Shown here: positions 7,512 to 18,211 of the stretch, in pieces
How the letters are laid out: the number at the start of each line of letters is the position of its first letter
How positions within the stretch are numbered: position 1 is the stretch's first letter
Assembly: GCF_014641655.1 (NCBI RefSeq)
Contig: NZ_BMID01000001.1
Location: 496,001 to 560,000, forward strand
Length of the DNA stretch: 64,000 nucleotides
Source: Pseudoblastomonas marina
Lineage (GTDB): Bacteria > Pseudomonadota > Alphaproteobacteria > Sphingomonadales > Sphingomonadaceae
Reading direction: 5' to 3'
Position numbers and translations under genes: made by a program
The notes under the pieces: generated by a model
What the model was told of the DNA's origin: nothing
The model's input: the letters and a program-made list of their open reading frames with translations, nothing else
Database searches by the model: none

Positions 7512-9395
7512 ATGGTATTCGCACGCAAGGTCTGGAAGCTGCTCGTCGGGATCAAGGACGGGCTGGTGCTCATCTTCATGCTGCTGTTCTTCGCGCTGCT
7601 TTACGCGGTGCTGACGATGCGGCCGAGCGCGGAGGCGGTCAGGGACGGCGCGCTGTTCCTGCAGCTCGACGGCGTGGTGGTCGAAGAACCTTCGCCGATC
7701 GACCCGTTCGAGGCGATTTTCGCGCCCGGCGAACTGGTCACCGAATATCGCGCGCGCGACCTCGTGGCCTCGATCGAGGATGCGGCCGAGGACGACCGGA
7801 TCAAGGCCGTGGTGCTCGACCTGTCGCGCTTCCTCGGCGGCGGCTTCGTCCACATGCAGGAAATCGGCGCGGCGCTCGAAGCGGCGAGTGAAGCCGGCAA
7901 GCCGGTCTACGTCCATTCGCTGTTCTATACCGACGATTCGATGCTGCTCGCCGCCCATGCCGACGAGGTCTGGCTCGATCCGCTGGGCGCGGCGCTGATC
8001 GCCGGGCCGGGGGGCGAGGGGCTCTATTTCGGTGGGTTGCTCGACCGTCTGAACATCAATGTGCGCGTCTACAAGGTCGGGACGTTCAAGGACGCGGTCG
8101 AACCCTTCTCGCAGCAGCGCGCCTCGCCCGAAAGCCTCGCCGCGCGCCAGGCGCTCTACGACGATATCTGGGAGCTCTACCGCCAGGAGGTCGTCCGCGC
8201 GCGGCCCGACATGCAGATCGAACGGATCACGTCCGCCCCGGCCGAGTGGATCGAGGGTGCCAATGGCGACACCGCGCAGGCCGCGCTCGACGCCGGCCTC
8301 GTCGACAAGCTCGGCAGCTGGGAGGAATTCGGCGAATATATAGCCGATAAGGTCGGCGAATCGCGCTGGGACGAGAGCGCGGGGGCTTTTGCCCATACCG
8401 ATTTCGATACCTACGATGCCAATCGCTCGGTGGACGAGCCCGGTAGACCGATCGCGGTGGTCACGGTCGCCGGGGAAATCGTCGACGGCGATGCCGGACC
8501 CGGCACCGCCGGGGGCGACCGGATTGCCGACCTGATCGACGAGGCAGCGACCGACGACGATCTCGCCGCGCTGGTGCTGCGGGTCGATTCGCCCGGCGGG
8601 TCGGTGACCGCGTCGGATGCGATCCGGCGCGCGCTGTTGCGGGTGAAGGCGAAGGACATCCCGATCGTGGTATCGATGGCCAACGTCGCCGCCTCGGGCG
8701 GTTACTGGGTATCGACCCCGGCCGATCGCATCTTTGCCGAGCCGGGGACCATCACCGGCTCGATCGGGATCTTCGGCATCATTCCCACCTTCGAGGATTT
8801 CCTCGCCGATTACGACGTCTACACCGATGGCGTCCGCACTACGCCGCTCTCGGGCCAGCCCGATCCGATCGCGGGGTTCACGCCCGAAGTCGATCGCATC
8901 ATCCAGGCCAATATCGAGGCCGGCTACGCCCGCTTCGTCGGTATCGTGGCGGAGAACCGCGGCTGGGACCCGGCGCGGGTCGACACGGTCGGCCAGGGCA
9001 GGGTCTGGTCCGGCGTTGCTGCGCGACAGAACGGGTTGGTCGATGCGATGGGCGGGCTCAACACCGCGCTGGCCTATGCCGCCGAAGCCGCCGAGCTCGG
9101 CGAGGGCGAATGGCATGCCCGCTATCTCGGCACCGAGCGCCAGCAATTCGGGACGCTGATCGAACAGCTGACCCGCGACGAGCGGGGGACCGATGCCGCC
9201 GCGCGCGACGTGATCTCCTACGCTGCGCAGCGTCGCAAGCTGGCTCTCCAGCTCGCCTCTGTGCGGATGGAGCGGCTAGTTGGCGGGGCGGCAGGGATGC
9301 AGGCGCTGTGCCTCGAATGCGAGGCCGGCGTGGCCGCACGCCCGATCGCCGAAGAAGGCGGGTTCTGGACCCGGCTGGCAAGCTATCTGCGCTAG
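7512..9395 (+). CDS. sppA: Signal peptide peptidase SppA, 67-kDa type
   Basis: The 627-residue membrane-anchored serine protease degrades signal peptides left in the inner membrane. An N-terminal transmembrane helix lies at about residues 17-37. Two tandem SppA/ClpP-like domains follow, as in the E. coli long form. The general-base lysine is K193 in GTFKDAVEPF and the nucleophile is S395 in AASGGYWVS; these correspond to the Lys/Ser dyad split between the two domains of the E. coli enzyme. GTITGSIGIFG follows the serine as usual. It is divergent from pyrB with an 85-bp gap and appears to be transcribed alone. Confidence 0.95.
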   Translation: MVFARKVWKLLVGIKDGLVLIFMLLFFALLYAVLTMRPSAEAVRDGALFLQLDGVVVEEPSPIDPFEAIFAPGELVTEYRARDLVASIEDAAEDDRIKAVVLDLSRFLGGGFVHMQEIGAALEAASEAGKPVYVHSLFYTDDSMLLAAHADEVWLDPLGAALIAGPGGEGLYFGGLLDRLNINVRVYKVGTFKDAVEPFSQQRASPESLAARQALYDDIWELYRQEVVRARPDMQIERITSAPAEWIEGANGDTAQAALDAGLVDKLGSWEEFGEYIADKVGESRWDESAGAFAHTDFDTYDANRSVDEPGRPIAVVTVAGEIVDGDAGPGTAGGDRIADLIDEAATDDDLAALVLRVDSPGGSVTASDAIRRALLRVKAKDIPIVVSMANVAASGGYWVSTPADRIFAEPGTITGSIGIFGIIPTFEDFLADYDVYTDGVRTTPLSGQPDPIAGFTPEVDRIIQANIEAGYARFVGIVAENRGWDPARVDTVGQGRVWSGVAARQNGLVDAMGGLNTALAYAAEAAELGEGEWHARYLGTERQQFGTLIEQLTRDERGTDAAARDVISYAAQRRKLALQLASVRMERLVGGAAGMQALCLECEAGVAARPIAEEGGFWTRLASYLR

Positions 9396-9410
9396 CGCGC
9401 GGAAGCCGGT

Positions 9411-9602
9411 TCAGTCGGGCGGCAGGATTTCGGGACCGGTGTAATCGGGATTGTCGGTATCGGGCTGGAGCGGCTCGATCTCGTGCGGGATGCGATCCGG
9501 CGGTGCTTCGTGCGGGGTTTCCGGCGGCGGGGTTTCGTTCGGGGCCTGGTCCGGGCGCGCCGGTGTTTCTTCGGGTGTTGGATCGGGTGGGATACTGGCC
9601 AT
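9411..9602 (-). CDS. Small proline-rich acidic protein, unknown function
   Basis: This 63-residue protein is about one third proline with many Glu/Asp residues (PPDPTPEETPARP) and no predicted membrane segment or signal. Its reality is supported by an AAGGAG ribosome site about 9 nt before the ATG at 9602 and by its position filling the space between sppA and the tRNA. Composition suggests a disordered protein. No family is recognised. Confidence 0.6.
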   Translation of the reverse strand: MASIPPDPTPEETPARPDQAPNETPPPETPHEAPPDRIPHEIEPLQPDTDNPDYTGPEILPPD

Positions 9603-9737
9603 GGCGGCGTCTCCTTTTCAATCGCTCAAACGGCTCGATCGTCCGCCGTGTTCCCGGCGCGTGTCCGCGCTCCCCGCTTGCCCTTTACCGCCCCTTCCGT
9701 TAGGGGGCGCGGCTTATATCCGGCTCGGTCTGTTTTT

Positions 9738-9822
9738 GCGGGCGTGGCGGAACTGGTAGACGCGCTGGTTTTAGGTACCAGTATCGAAAGATGTGGGGGT
9801 TCGAGTCCCTTCGCCCGCACCA
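9738..9822 (+). tRNA. tRNA-Leu, anticodon UAG
   Basis: Acceptor stem GCGGGCG (9738-9744) pairs with CGCCCGC (9812-9818), followed by A and an encoded CCA at 9820-9822. The anticodon arm is CTGGT-TTTAGGT-ACCAG, giving anticodon TAG. The class II long variable arm and the T-loop GGTTCGAGTCC are present. The anticodon reads CUN leucine codons. Confidence 0.97.
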
Positions 9823-9906
9823 GTGCCGCCATGGATTTCCGCTGCGCAGGACCCGGGCAGATCACCCGCATCCATGCGAACTTTGAAGATTGAAGGCAGT
9901 TACCTG

Positions 9907-11490
9907 ATGCAAATCGTCGAAACGACCAATGAAGGCCTCAAGCGCGCTTACGCGATCACCATTCCCGCCGATGCGATCGAGAGCCGCATCGATGCCGAAG
10001 TCAAGGCGATTGCGCCGCAGGTGAAGATGCCCGGCTTCCGCCCCGGCAAGGTGCCGGCCAACCTCGTCCGCAAGATGCACGGCGATGCGCTCCATGGCGA
10101 CGCGCTCAACAAGGCGGTGCGCGAAGCGGTCGATTCGGTCATCAGCGGCAAGCAGCTGCGCCCGGCGATGCAGCCCAAGGTCGATTTCGACGAGAGTTAC
10201 GAGCAGGGCAAGGACGCCCAGCTCACCGTCGAAGTCGAGGTCCTGCCCGAAATCGACACGCCCAAGGTCGAGGGCCTCAAGCTCGACAGGCTGATCGTGC
10301 CGGTGAGCGACGATGAGGTGATGGAAGAACTGAACCGCATCGCCTCGGGCCAGAAGCGTTACAAAGATGCCGCCAAGAGCCGGAAGGCCAAGGAAGGCGA
10401 TCAGGTCGTGATCGACTTCGTCGGCAAGATCGACGGCGAAGCGTTCGAAGGCGGGGCCGCCGAGGGCGCGCCGCTGGTGATCGGTTCGGGCACGTTCATC
10501 CCCGGCTTCGAAGACCAGCTGACCGGCGTGAAGGCCGGCGACGAAAAGACCGTCAAGGTCACCTTCCCGAAGGATTACCAGGCCGATCACCTTGCCGGTA
10601 AGGACGCCGAATTCGACGTCACCGTGCAGGCGGTCAAGGTCGAGGACGAAGGCGAGCTCGACGACGATTTCGCCAAGTCGATGGGTCTCGAAAGCCTCCA
10701 GCAGCTCAAGGACCTGATCAAGGGCCAGCTCGAGCAGCAGCACGCCGGCCTCACGCGTACCGCGATGAAGCGCGGCCTGCTCGACAAGCTCGCCGGCGAC
10801 CACGATTTCGACGTGCCGCAGGGCATGGTCGACGCCGAGTTCGACCAGATCTGGGCCCAGCTCCAGCAGGAAGCGCAGAAGGAAGAAGATCCGGCCGCCG
10901 CGATGAAGGAAATCGAGGCCGAGAAGGACGATTACCGTCACATCGCCGAACGCCGCGTGCGCCTCGGCCTGCTGCTGTCCGAAATCGGGCAGGCCAACGG
11001 CGTCGAGGTGACCAACCAGGAAATGCAGATGCTGATCCAGCAGGCGGCCCAGCAATACCGCCAGGAAGATCGCCAGCGTTTCGTCGAATACATCCAGCAG
11101 GAGCCGATGGCCGCCGCCCAGCTGCGCGCCCCGCTCTATGAGGACAAGGTCGTCGACTTCCTGTTCGACAAGGCCGACGTGACGGAGAAGGAAGTCACCC
11201 GCGAGGAACTCGAAGCCGCAATCGAGGCGGACGAGGAAGCCGAGGCGGAAAAGGCCAATAAGGCGCCCAAGAAAAAGGCCGCCAAGAAGGCTCCGGCGAA
11301 GAAGGCGGCTGCCAAGAAGGATACCAAGAAGGACGGGGACGAAAAGAAGGCCCCGGCCAAGAAGGCTGCTGCGAAGAAAGCCCCGGCGAAGAAGGCCGCC
11401 GCCAAGAAGGACGGCGACAAGAAGCCGGCCGCCAAGAAGGCCCCGGCCAAGAAAGCCGCGGCCAAGAAGGCTCCCGCCAAGAAGAAGTAA
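9907..11490 (+). CDS. tig: Trigger factor with a Lys/Ala-rich C-terminal tail
   Basis: Ribosome-associated chaperone and peptidyl-prolyl isomerase. The start at ATG 9907 ([11 protein letters not shown]) matches the family N-terminus and has GAAGGCAG about 8 nt upstream; an ATG at 9874 is less likely. The ribosome-binding domain carries GFRPGKVP. The FKBP-type PPIase domain is at about 164-245 ([20 protein letters not shown]), followed by the helical C-terminal chaperone domain. Unusually, residues about 449-527 are a tail of repeated [12 protein letters not shown] units like histone H1-type AlgP tails, making the protein 527 residues instead of the usual 430-460. Clp protease genes lie downstream, beyond two unrelated genes. 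Confidence 0.97.
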   Translation: MQIVETTNEGLKRAYAITIPADAIESRIDAEVKAIAPQVKMPGFRPGKVPANLVRKMHGDALHGDALNKAVREAVDSVISGKQLRPAMQPKVDFDESYEQGKDAQLTVEVEVLPEIDTPKVEGLKLDRLIVPVSDDEVMEELNRIASGQKRYKDAAKSRKAKEGDQVVIDFVGKIDGEAFEGGAAEGAPLVIGSGTFIPGFEDQLTGVKAGDEKTVKVTFPKDYQADHLAGKDAEFDVTVQAVKVEDEGELDDDFAKSMGLESLQQLKDLIKGQLEQQHAGLTRTAMKRGLLDKLAGDHDFDVPQGMVDAEFDQIWAQLQQEAQKEEDPAAAMKEIEAEKDDYRHIAERRVRLGLLLSEIGQANGVEVTNQEMQMLIQQAAQQYRQEDRQRFVEYIQQEPMAAAQLRAPLYEDKVVDFLFDKADVTEKEVTREELEAAIEADEEAEAEKANKAPKKKAAKKAPAKKAAAKKDTKKDGDEKKAPAKKAAAKKAPAKKAAAKKDGDKKPAAKKAPAKKAAAKKAPAKKK

Positions 11491-11515
11491 GGCGGCTTCG
11501 CCACGAACAACGGAT

Positions 11516-11548
11516 GGCCGGGCTCGCGATGGCGGGCCCGGCCGTTTT
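11516..11548 (+). terminator. Rho-independent terminator of tig
   Basis: GGCCGGGC (11516-11523) pairs with GCCCGGCC (11536-11543) around a 12-nt loop, followed by GTTTT. It starts 25 nt after the tig stop. Confidence 0.7.
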
Positions 11549-11558
11549 CATGTCCCGA

Positions 11559-12191
11559 TCAATCCTCGTCGGACTTGCCGGCCCGGTCGTATTCGTTCTG
11601 CAACCGCGCGACCGCGAGCTGTTCGTTGAGGTAGTTGACCTCGCCCTGCGACAGCTCGCGCGCCAGCGCCGAGGCATCGAAGCCGAAGATCATCCCCAGC
11701 AGCTCGACCAGCATGTTCCAGAGCTCGTCGATCAGCTGCTCGATCTTGGTCCACCATTTCGGAGGCTTCCCGCCGTTGAACAGGCCGAGGATCCATCCGA
11801 TCAGCTTCTTGATCTCGGTAAGGTACTTGGAAATCCAGGTGAGGATGCCCTTGCCGACCCGGCCCGAGCGAAGCTGCTGGACCGCGAGCTTCTCGCCCGA
11901 TCGCGCCATCTCTGTCGCATCGGTCATCGCGAGAAATTCGTTCAGGACGACCCGGTCCTGCGCGTTGAGGCGGCTGAAATTCTCCTTCGTGAAACCTCGG
12001 ACCTTCGCGAAATTGCGCTCCACGAGCATGGCATTGTGGCCGATCACGACGCTTTCGTCGCCGTCGCCGCCCGCCTTGGTCGCAGCCTTGCCGATATTTG
12101 ACGCAAACGAGATCACCGCGCCCATGAATGCGTCCAGCTCGCGACCGTCGTCCGCGCCCTCGCTCGGCGTCGGTGTTGGTTTGTCCGGCAT
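11559..12191 (-). CDS. Hypothetical protein with amphipathic helices
   Basis: The 210-residue protein starts at ATG 12191 behind AGGGGGAA. The first third contains a short hydrophobic region ([16 protein letters not shown]). Residues about 118-175 are rich in Trp, Leu, Ile and Lys ([20 protein letters not shown]), consistent with amphipathic helices that lie on a membrane or pack as coiled coils. There is no signal peptide. I do not recognise the family. Convergent with tig and preceding the amidase gene in the opposite order, it appears to be its own unit. Confidence 0.65.
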   Translation of the reverse strand: MPDKPTPTPSEGADDGRELDAFMGAVISFASNIGKAATKAGGDGDESVVIGHNAMLVERNFAKVRGFTKENFSRLNAQDRVVLNEFLAMTDATEMARSGEKLAVQQLRSGRVGKGILTWISKYLTEIKKLIGWILGLFNGGKPPKWWTKIEQLIDELWNMLVELLGMIFGFDASALARELSQGEVNYLNEQLAVARLQNEYDRAGKSDED

Positions 12192-12322
12192 GTTACTTCC
12201 CCCTATGCGGCCTTGCCTGGCCCGACCGCCGTTCGATCGAGCGAAGGGGAGCCTACCCGCGGCGACATGCTAATGGCGCGGAGACCGATCCGGATCGGAG
12301 GTTTCTTCCGGCAGGGGCGGGC

Positions 12323-13894
12323 CTATTCGGTCGGTGCCCAGCGCTCGAAGGTGGGTTCGGCAAGCTCGGCGGTGCGCGCCTGTTCGTAAGCGTAACCGGC
12401 GTTGAGCACGTCGTGATCTGCCCATTTCGCGCCGATGATCGAAAGCCCGACGGGCAAGCCCTCGACATGCCCCATCGGCACGGTGAGGTGGGGATAGCCG
12501 GCGATCGCCGCAGGGGCGCCGAAACCGATGCTGCCGTTGAAATTGTCGCCCAGAACGAGGTCGCTCATCCACGCCGGGCCACGGGTGGGCGCAACCAGGA
12601 ACCGGACGTCGTGTTCGGCAAGCAGGGCGTCGATTGTTTCCTTCCCCGCGATCCGCACGGCATTTTCGCGCGCCTTCTCGTAGGCCTCGAGATCGGTCGT
12701 GCGCTCGGCGAGTTCGAACAGGTCCTGCCCGAACCAGCGGAGCTCGGTCGCGGCATTGAGTTCGTTGAAGGCGATCAGATCGGCAAGGCTGCGCGGCAGG
12801 TTCTCACCCGGCAGGGATGCAAGATATTTGCCCATCTGCTCGCGCAGCTCGAACATCAGCACGGTGAAGCTGTCGCGATACATCTCGCCGTTCGGCTGGA
12901 ACTCGATATCGACCAGCACCGCGCCCGCGCGCTCGAGATCCTCGAGCGCGGTGCCGAACACCGCCTCGACGTCGGCGCGATCGCCGATCTGGTTGCGCAT
13001 CACGCCGATTCGGATGCCCTGAAGCGAATCGCGCGACAGGCCCTGGGTGTAGTCGACGCGGCGATTGGGCACATCGAGCGTCGCCGGGTCAGCCGGGTCC
13101 GCGGCCGCAATTGCGCCCAGCAGCAACGCGGCATCCCAAACGCGGCGCGTCATCGGCCCCGCGGTGTCCTGCGTGGAGGAGATCGGCACCACGTGGGTGC
13201 GGCTGACGAGGCCGACACTGGGCTTGAACCCGACCACGCCGTTGATGCTGGCGGGGCAGGTGATCGATCCGTTGGTTTCTGTCCCGATCGCGCCCCAGGC
13301 GAAGCCCGCCGCCACTGCCGCGCCACTGCCCGAGGACGAGCCGCAGGCATTGCGATCCACCGCGAAGGGATTGCGCACGAGCCCGCCCACCGCGCTCCAC
13401 CCGCTGGTCGAATCGCGGTCGCGGATATTGGCCCATTCGGACAGGTTGGTCTTGCCGAGCACGACCCCGCCATTGGCGCGCAGATTCGCCACCAGCGGCG
13501 CGTCGCGCCCGGTCGCGTTGCGCGCCAGCGCGAGGCTTCCGGCGGTGGTGGGCCATTCGCGGGTCTCGATATTGTCCTTGATCAGCACGGTGCGCCCACC
13601 GAGCAGCGAGCCGTCGTCCGACAGCGGCACCGCCTTCGTCGCGGCATCGGGATCGTAGACGATCACCGCGCTGAGCTGTGGTCCGGAATCGTCGTAGCGC
13701 TCGATCGCGGCGATGTTGCGCGCGGCGAAATCCGCCCAAGCCGGCACGCCCGGCTGGCGCCGGGCAGGCGGGGTCTCGGCCTGTTCCGCCGGCACCCGGT
13801 CGATCTGCGTGTCGGGCAGGGCGCGGTCCTGCGCATTGCCGGCGGCGGGGAGGGCGAGGGCGGCGAGTGCCAGGCCTAGGGCGGTTTTGCTCAT
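12323..13894 (-). CDS. Exported amidase-signature family hydrolase
   Basis: The 523-residue protein has a signal peptide (MSKTALGLALAALALPAAGNAQ), which sets the start at 13894 although the frame is open far upstream to 14518. The amidase-signature core carries the Ser-cisSer-Lys elements: Lys in VLIKDNIETRE, the Gly/Ser-rich loop GSSSGSGAAVAAG, and the nucleophile region GTETNGSITCPAS. The family hydrolyses amide bonds of varied substrates; the signal peptide places this one in the periplasm. The substrate cannot be told from sequence. It is divergent from clpP. Confidence 0.9.
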   Translation of the reverse strand: MSKTALGLALAALALPAAGNAQDRALPDTQIDRVPAEQAETPPARRQPGVPAWADFAARNIAAIERYDDSGPQLSAVIVYDPDAATKAVPLSDDGSLLGGRTVLIKDNIETREWPTTAGSLALARNATGRDAPLVANLRANGGVVLGKTNLSEWANIRDRDSTSGWSAVGGLVRNPFAVDRNACGSSSGSGAAVAAGFAWGAIGTETNGSITCPASINGVVGFKPSVGLVSRTHVVPISSTQDTAGPMTRRVWDAALLLGAIAAADPADPATLDVPNRRVDYTQGLSRDSLQGIRIGVMRNQIGDRADVEAVFGTALEDLERAGAVLVDIEFQPNGEMYRDSFTVLMFELREQMGKYLASLPGENLPRSLADLIAFNELNAATELRWFGQDLFELAERTTDLEAYEKARENAVRIAGKETIDALLAEHDVRFLVAPTRGPAWMSDLVLGDNFNGSIGFGAPAAIAGYPHLTVPMGHVEGLPVGLSIIGAKWADHDVLNAGYAYEQARTAELAEPTFERWAPTE

Positions 13895-14003
13895 GTCCGC
13901 ACCGTCCCGCTTTGCCGCGCCTGTGTCAACGCAGGTAAACGCCCTTGAACTCTCGGCGTCGAGCGACGACATAGCCCGCAACGTTTTTTGACAAGGACCA
14001 CCC

Positions 14004-14696
14004 ATGATCGATCTTTCCGGCGCACTCGGCGAAACCCACGGCACGCAGGGCCAGTTCACCCGCGATCCGCTGACCGGCGCGCTGGTCCCGGTGGTGGTCG
14101 AACAGACCAGTCGCGGCGAGCGCAGCTTCGACATCTTCAGCCGCCTGCTGCGCGAACGCATCGTGTTCGTCACCGGCCAGGTCGAAGACGGCATGGCCTC
14201 GCTGATCATCGCGCAGCTGCTGTTTCTCGAAAGCGAGAACCCCTCCAAGCCGATCAGCATGTACATCAACTCGCCCGGCGGGGTGGTGACGGCCGGGATG
14301 GGGATCCACGACACGATGCAGTACATCAAGCCGCGCGTTTCGACCGTCTGCGTCGGCCAGGCCGCCTCGATGGGCAGTTTCCTTCTGGCGGCGGGCGAGC
14401 CGGGCATGCGCATCGCGCTCCCCAATGCGCGGATCATGGTCCACCAGCCCTCGGGCGGCGCGCGCGGGATGGCCTCGGACATCGAGATCCAGGCGCGCGA
14501 AATCCTCCGCATCCGCACCCGGATGAACGAACTCTACGTCAAGTATACCGGCCAGAGCCTCGAGGACATCGAGAAGGCGATGGATCGCGACACCTTCCTC
14601 GAAGCCGACGAAGCGATGAAGTTCGGGATCGTCGACAAGGTCTTCGAGACCCGTCCGGAAAGCGAAGACGGCGACGACAAGGACAAGAAGGACTGA
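14004..14696 (+). CDS. clpP: ATP-dependent Clp protease proteolytic subunit
   Basis: ClpP forms the tetradecameric proteolytic barrel that degrades substrates unfolded by ClpX or ClpA. The catalytic triad is readable as S122 in GQAASMGS, H147 in MVHQPSGG and D196 in MDRDTFL, with family spacing. The 230-residue length includes an N-terminal extension typical of alphaproteobacteria ([18 protein letters not shown]) and an acidic/Lys tail. clpX follows 176 nt downstream in the same direction, the standard clpP-clpX order. Confidence 0.98.
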   Translation: MIDLSGALGETHGTQGQFTRDPLTGALVPVVVEQTSRGERSFDIFSRLLRERIVFVTGQVEDGMASLIIAQLLFLESENPSKPISMYINSPGGVVTAGMGIHDTMQYIKPRVSTVCVGQAASMGSFLLAAGEPGMRIALPNARIMVHQPSGGARGMASDIEIQAREILRIRTRMNELYVKYTGQSLEDIEKAMDRDTFLEADEAMKFGIVDKVFETRPESEDGDDKDKKD

Positions 14697-14872
14697 CGCT
14701 CGACGCGTCGCAGCTGCCGGGCCGCCTCGCGCAAAAGAGTGTTGCCCCGCTTCATCGAATGGCAAGGCTTTTGCCCCTATAAGGGGGGCGAAGCATTGAT
14801 AATCGGGCCATTGCGCCCTAATTCCTTTCGTTCCGCGCCGCTGCCCGGCGCGGTCGAGGGACGTGACAGGAT

Positions 14873-16129
<1,257 letters not shown>

Positions 16130-16157
16130 GCGCTTTCCCCGGAACCGAAACAAATGA

Positions 16158-16189
16158 CCCCGCCCGACGCCGAGTCGGGCGGGGTTTTT
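16158..16189 (+). terminator. Rho-independent terminator of clpX
   Basis: Perfect 11-bp stem CCCCGCCCGAC (16158-16168) / GTCGGGCGGGG (16174-16184) with a 5-nt loop, followed by TTTTT at 16185-16189. It starts 28 nt after the clpX stop. Confidence 0.95.
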
Positions 16190-16242
16190 GCTGCGCGACT
16201 CCCGGAGGAGCTAGGCGCCGCGCAGGCGCCGGGCCAGGGGGA

Positions 16243-16815
16243 TCAGCCCGGAAGGAAAACGCCGTCGGTGACGTGGATCACGCCGTTCGAGACGTCGACA
16301 TCGGCCTTGGTGACCGTGCTGGTGCGGCCCGCGGCGTCGGTGATCGCGATGGTGTCGCCGGCAAGGCGCGCGGTGAGCTTTCCGCCCGCAATCGTGTCGA
16401 TCGTCGCGCTACCGCCATTGCGTTCGATCAGCGCGACCAGGTCGGCACTGGTCACTTCACCGGCGACCGCGTGATATGTCAGGATGCTGGTCAGCGTGGC
16501 TTTGTTTTCGGGCTTCACCAGCGTGGCGACGGTGCCGTCGGGCAGTTTGGCGAAGGCGGCATCGGTCGGGGCGAAGATCGTGAACGGACCTTCGCTCGAG
16601 AGGGTTTCGACCAGGCCCGCGGCCTTGACCGCGGCGACCAGCGTCTCGTGCATGCCGGTACCCATCGCGGCTTCGACGATGGTCGGCTGGCTCGCGGCGG
16701 CGGCTTCCTTGTGATGGTCGTAGGCCATGCCGGGGGTCGCACCGGCGAGGGCCACGCCGGTGGTCGCGGCGATCGCGCAAAGCGAGACGGCCTTCAGCTT
16801 GTTCAACTTGGGCAT
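16243..16815 (-). CDS. Secreted fasciclin-domain protein
   Basis: The 190-residue protein begins at ATG 16815 with AAGGAG upstream and a signal peptide of about 30 residues (ends PGMA). The rest is one FAS1 domain: TIVEAAMGTGMHETLVAAV, FTIFAPTDAAFAKLP, ILTYHAV and ITDGVFLPG-type end (HVTDGVFLPG). FAS1 domains mediate adhesion or protein binding outside the cytoplasm. It lies 89 nt downstream of the RskA-type anti-sigma gene on the same strand. This mirrors the SigK-RskA-MPT70/MPT83 arrangement of mycobacteria, where fasciclin proteins are the sigma factor's targets, so regulation by the neighbouring sigma factor is inferred. Confidence 0.93.
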   Translation of the reverse strand: MPKLNKLKAVSLCAIAATTGVALAGATPGMAYDHHKEAAAASQPTIVEAAMGTGMHETLVAAVKAAGLVETLSSEGPFTIFAPTDAAFAKLPDGTVATLVKPENKATLTSILTYHAVAGEVTSADLVALIERNGGSATIDTIAGGKLTARLAGDTIAITDAAGRTSTVTKADVDVSNGVIHVTDGVFLPG

Positions 16816-16904
16816 CGGTAACTCCTTGGATTGCAAGTTTCCCGTCCTGCGGGAGGAGCTACGCGACCGGTCGCGCGACTTATGCGTCGGCGTCCGGAAA
16901 AAAA

Positions 16905-17645
16905 TCAGGTGGCGGCGAATTCGCCGCTCGCGACCACCGGTCCGGCGTCGGCCTCGGCCGGCTTGCCGCCGAGCGGTTCGCGGGTCAGCAGCAATTGCGA
17001 TCCGTCGGCGATATTGCGCGCGATGTCGGGAGACAGGGTCACGCGCATCCGCTGTCCCGGCGCGACCACGCCGAGCGACTGCAACTCGCCTTCGGGGGGG
17101 ACGAGCCACAATTCGTGATCGTGCACCCCGTCCGCGGTGAGCCCGTCGGCCGCGAGGATCAGGTCGCTGCTGCCGGGCAGGTAGGTCACGCCAAGCCGCA
17201 GCTGGGTCTCCCCGATCGGCAGCGAGGCCATCAGCGGCGCCCCGGCCTGCACGGGCGGATCGGGATCGACCGGGGGCGGGGCGAGGCGGGTGGTGGCGAG
17301 GAAGGCGAGCGCGAGCGCGGCGGCAGCCGAGGTCAGCCCCGCGGTCCAGCGCCAGCGCCGTTCGCGGGTGCGGAGCCGGACGATCTCGGCCGAGGCGGGC
17401 GTACCGCCTTCCACCCTAGCGAAGGCGAGGATGCGCGCGGTCAGGTCCTCGCCCGGCTCGACGCCGCCGAGCTCGTCGAGCAGCGGCGCGAGGCGTGCGT
17501 TCCACCACTCGACCCGTTCGGCGAAAACCGCATCACGGGCGACCCGCGACCGCGCGGCGAGCGTTTCCTCCGCTCCTAGCAGGCCGAGCGCGTATTCGGC
17601 GGCGAACATGTCGCTGTCGTCGTCGAGGCGGTGAATCTCGCTCAT
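16905..17645 (-). CDS. RskA-type transmembrane anti-sigma factor
   Basis: The 246-residue protein starts at 17645; its ATG overlaps the sigma factor stop as ATGA. The cytoplasmic anti-sigma domain is at about 1-95 (AAEYALGLLGAEE, VEWWNARLAPLLDEL). One transmembrane helix follows (TAGLTSAAAALALAFLATT, about 106-124). The periplasmic C-terminal part has the RskA features HELWLVPPEGELQSLGV and SLGV-type core, and ends near ITLTREPLGG-like sequence (LLTREPLGGKP). Family members hold the cognate ECF sigma factor at the membrane until regulated proteolysis frees it. Operon position right after the sigma gene supports the pairing. Confidence 0.92.
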   Translation of the reverse strand: MSEIHRLDDDSDMFAAEYALGLLGAEETLAARSRVARDAVFAERVEWWNARLAPLLDELGGVEPGEDLTARILAFARVEGGTPASAEIVRLRTRERRWRWTAGLTSAAAALALAFLATTRLAPPPVDPDPPVQAGAPLMASLPIGETQLRLGVTYLPGSSDLILAADGLTADGVHDHELWLVPPEGELQSLGVVAPGQRMRVTLSPDIARNIADGSQLLLTREPLGGKPAEADAGPVVASGEFAAT

Positions 17646-18211
17646 TCGCCATCCTCCATGCAATCGCGCAGGCGCATCAACCCGCGGCGGATCCGACTCC
17701 TCATCGTCCCCGGGGGGACGTTTTCCGCTCGCGCGATCTCGTCATAGGTGCGCCCCCCGAAGAAGGCATCGCGGATCGGGCGGCGCTGGTTTTCCGACAG
17801 CGTTTCGATGCAGCCATGTACGCGCGCATCGCGCTCGCCATCTATCAGTTGTTCGTCGGCGAGCGGGACGCCGTCGGGGAGCATGTCGGCTTCCCCGATC
17901 GGCGCGGCATTGGCACGGACGCCGCCCTTGCGCGCCCGATCGATCGCCCGGTTGCGCGCGAGCGTGGCGAGCCAGCTGATCGGGCTCGCCCGCTCGGGAT
18001 CGTAGCGATCCGCGCTCTTCAAAAGTGTGGCGTATACGTCCTGCAAGGCATCTTCCGCTTCGCTTCGGTCCCGCAAGATACGCAGGCAGATGCCGAATAG
18101 CTTCACCTTGGTGGCTTCGTAGACTTCGGGAAAGGCGGCGCGATCTCCCGCGCCAAGACGCTTCATCAACGACTTGAGACGTTTCCGGGCATGTTCGCTC
18201 GCCTGTGCCAT
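17642..18211 (-). CDS. ECF RNA polymerase sigma factor (SigK/RskA-linked group)
   Basis: Region 2 is visible as GAGDRAAFPEVYEATKVKLFG, LRILRDRSEAEDALQDVY and ISWLATLARNRAIDRAR. Region 4 carries RTYDEIARAENVPPGTMRSRIRRGL. The start at 18211 gives 189 residues, normal for ECF factors. The frame is open to 18313, but that extension is not sigma-like. No clear ribosome site precedes 18211, so the start is uncertain. It overlaps its anti-sigma gene by 4 nt and the fasciclin gene follows. The Oar-like receptor/PhoD operon lies divergently upstream and could be another target, though its promoter region shows a Pho box. Confidence 0.93.
   Translation of the reverse strand: MAQASEHARKRLKSLMKRLGAGDRAAFPEVYEATKVKLFGICLRILRDRSEAEDALQDVYATLLKSADRYDPERASPISWLATLARNRAIDRARKGGVRANAAPIGEADMLPDGVPLADEQLIDGERDARVHGCIETLSENQRRPIRDAFFGGRTYDEIARAENVPPGTMRSRIRRGLMRLRDCMEDGE

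Noticed and set aside
13895-14518. 208-residue N-terminal extension of the amidase
   Set aside because: The extension runs antisense through clpP, and a signal peptide begins at 13894, marking the true start.
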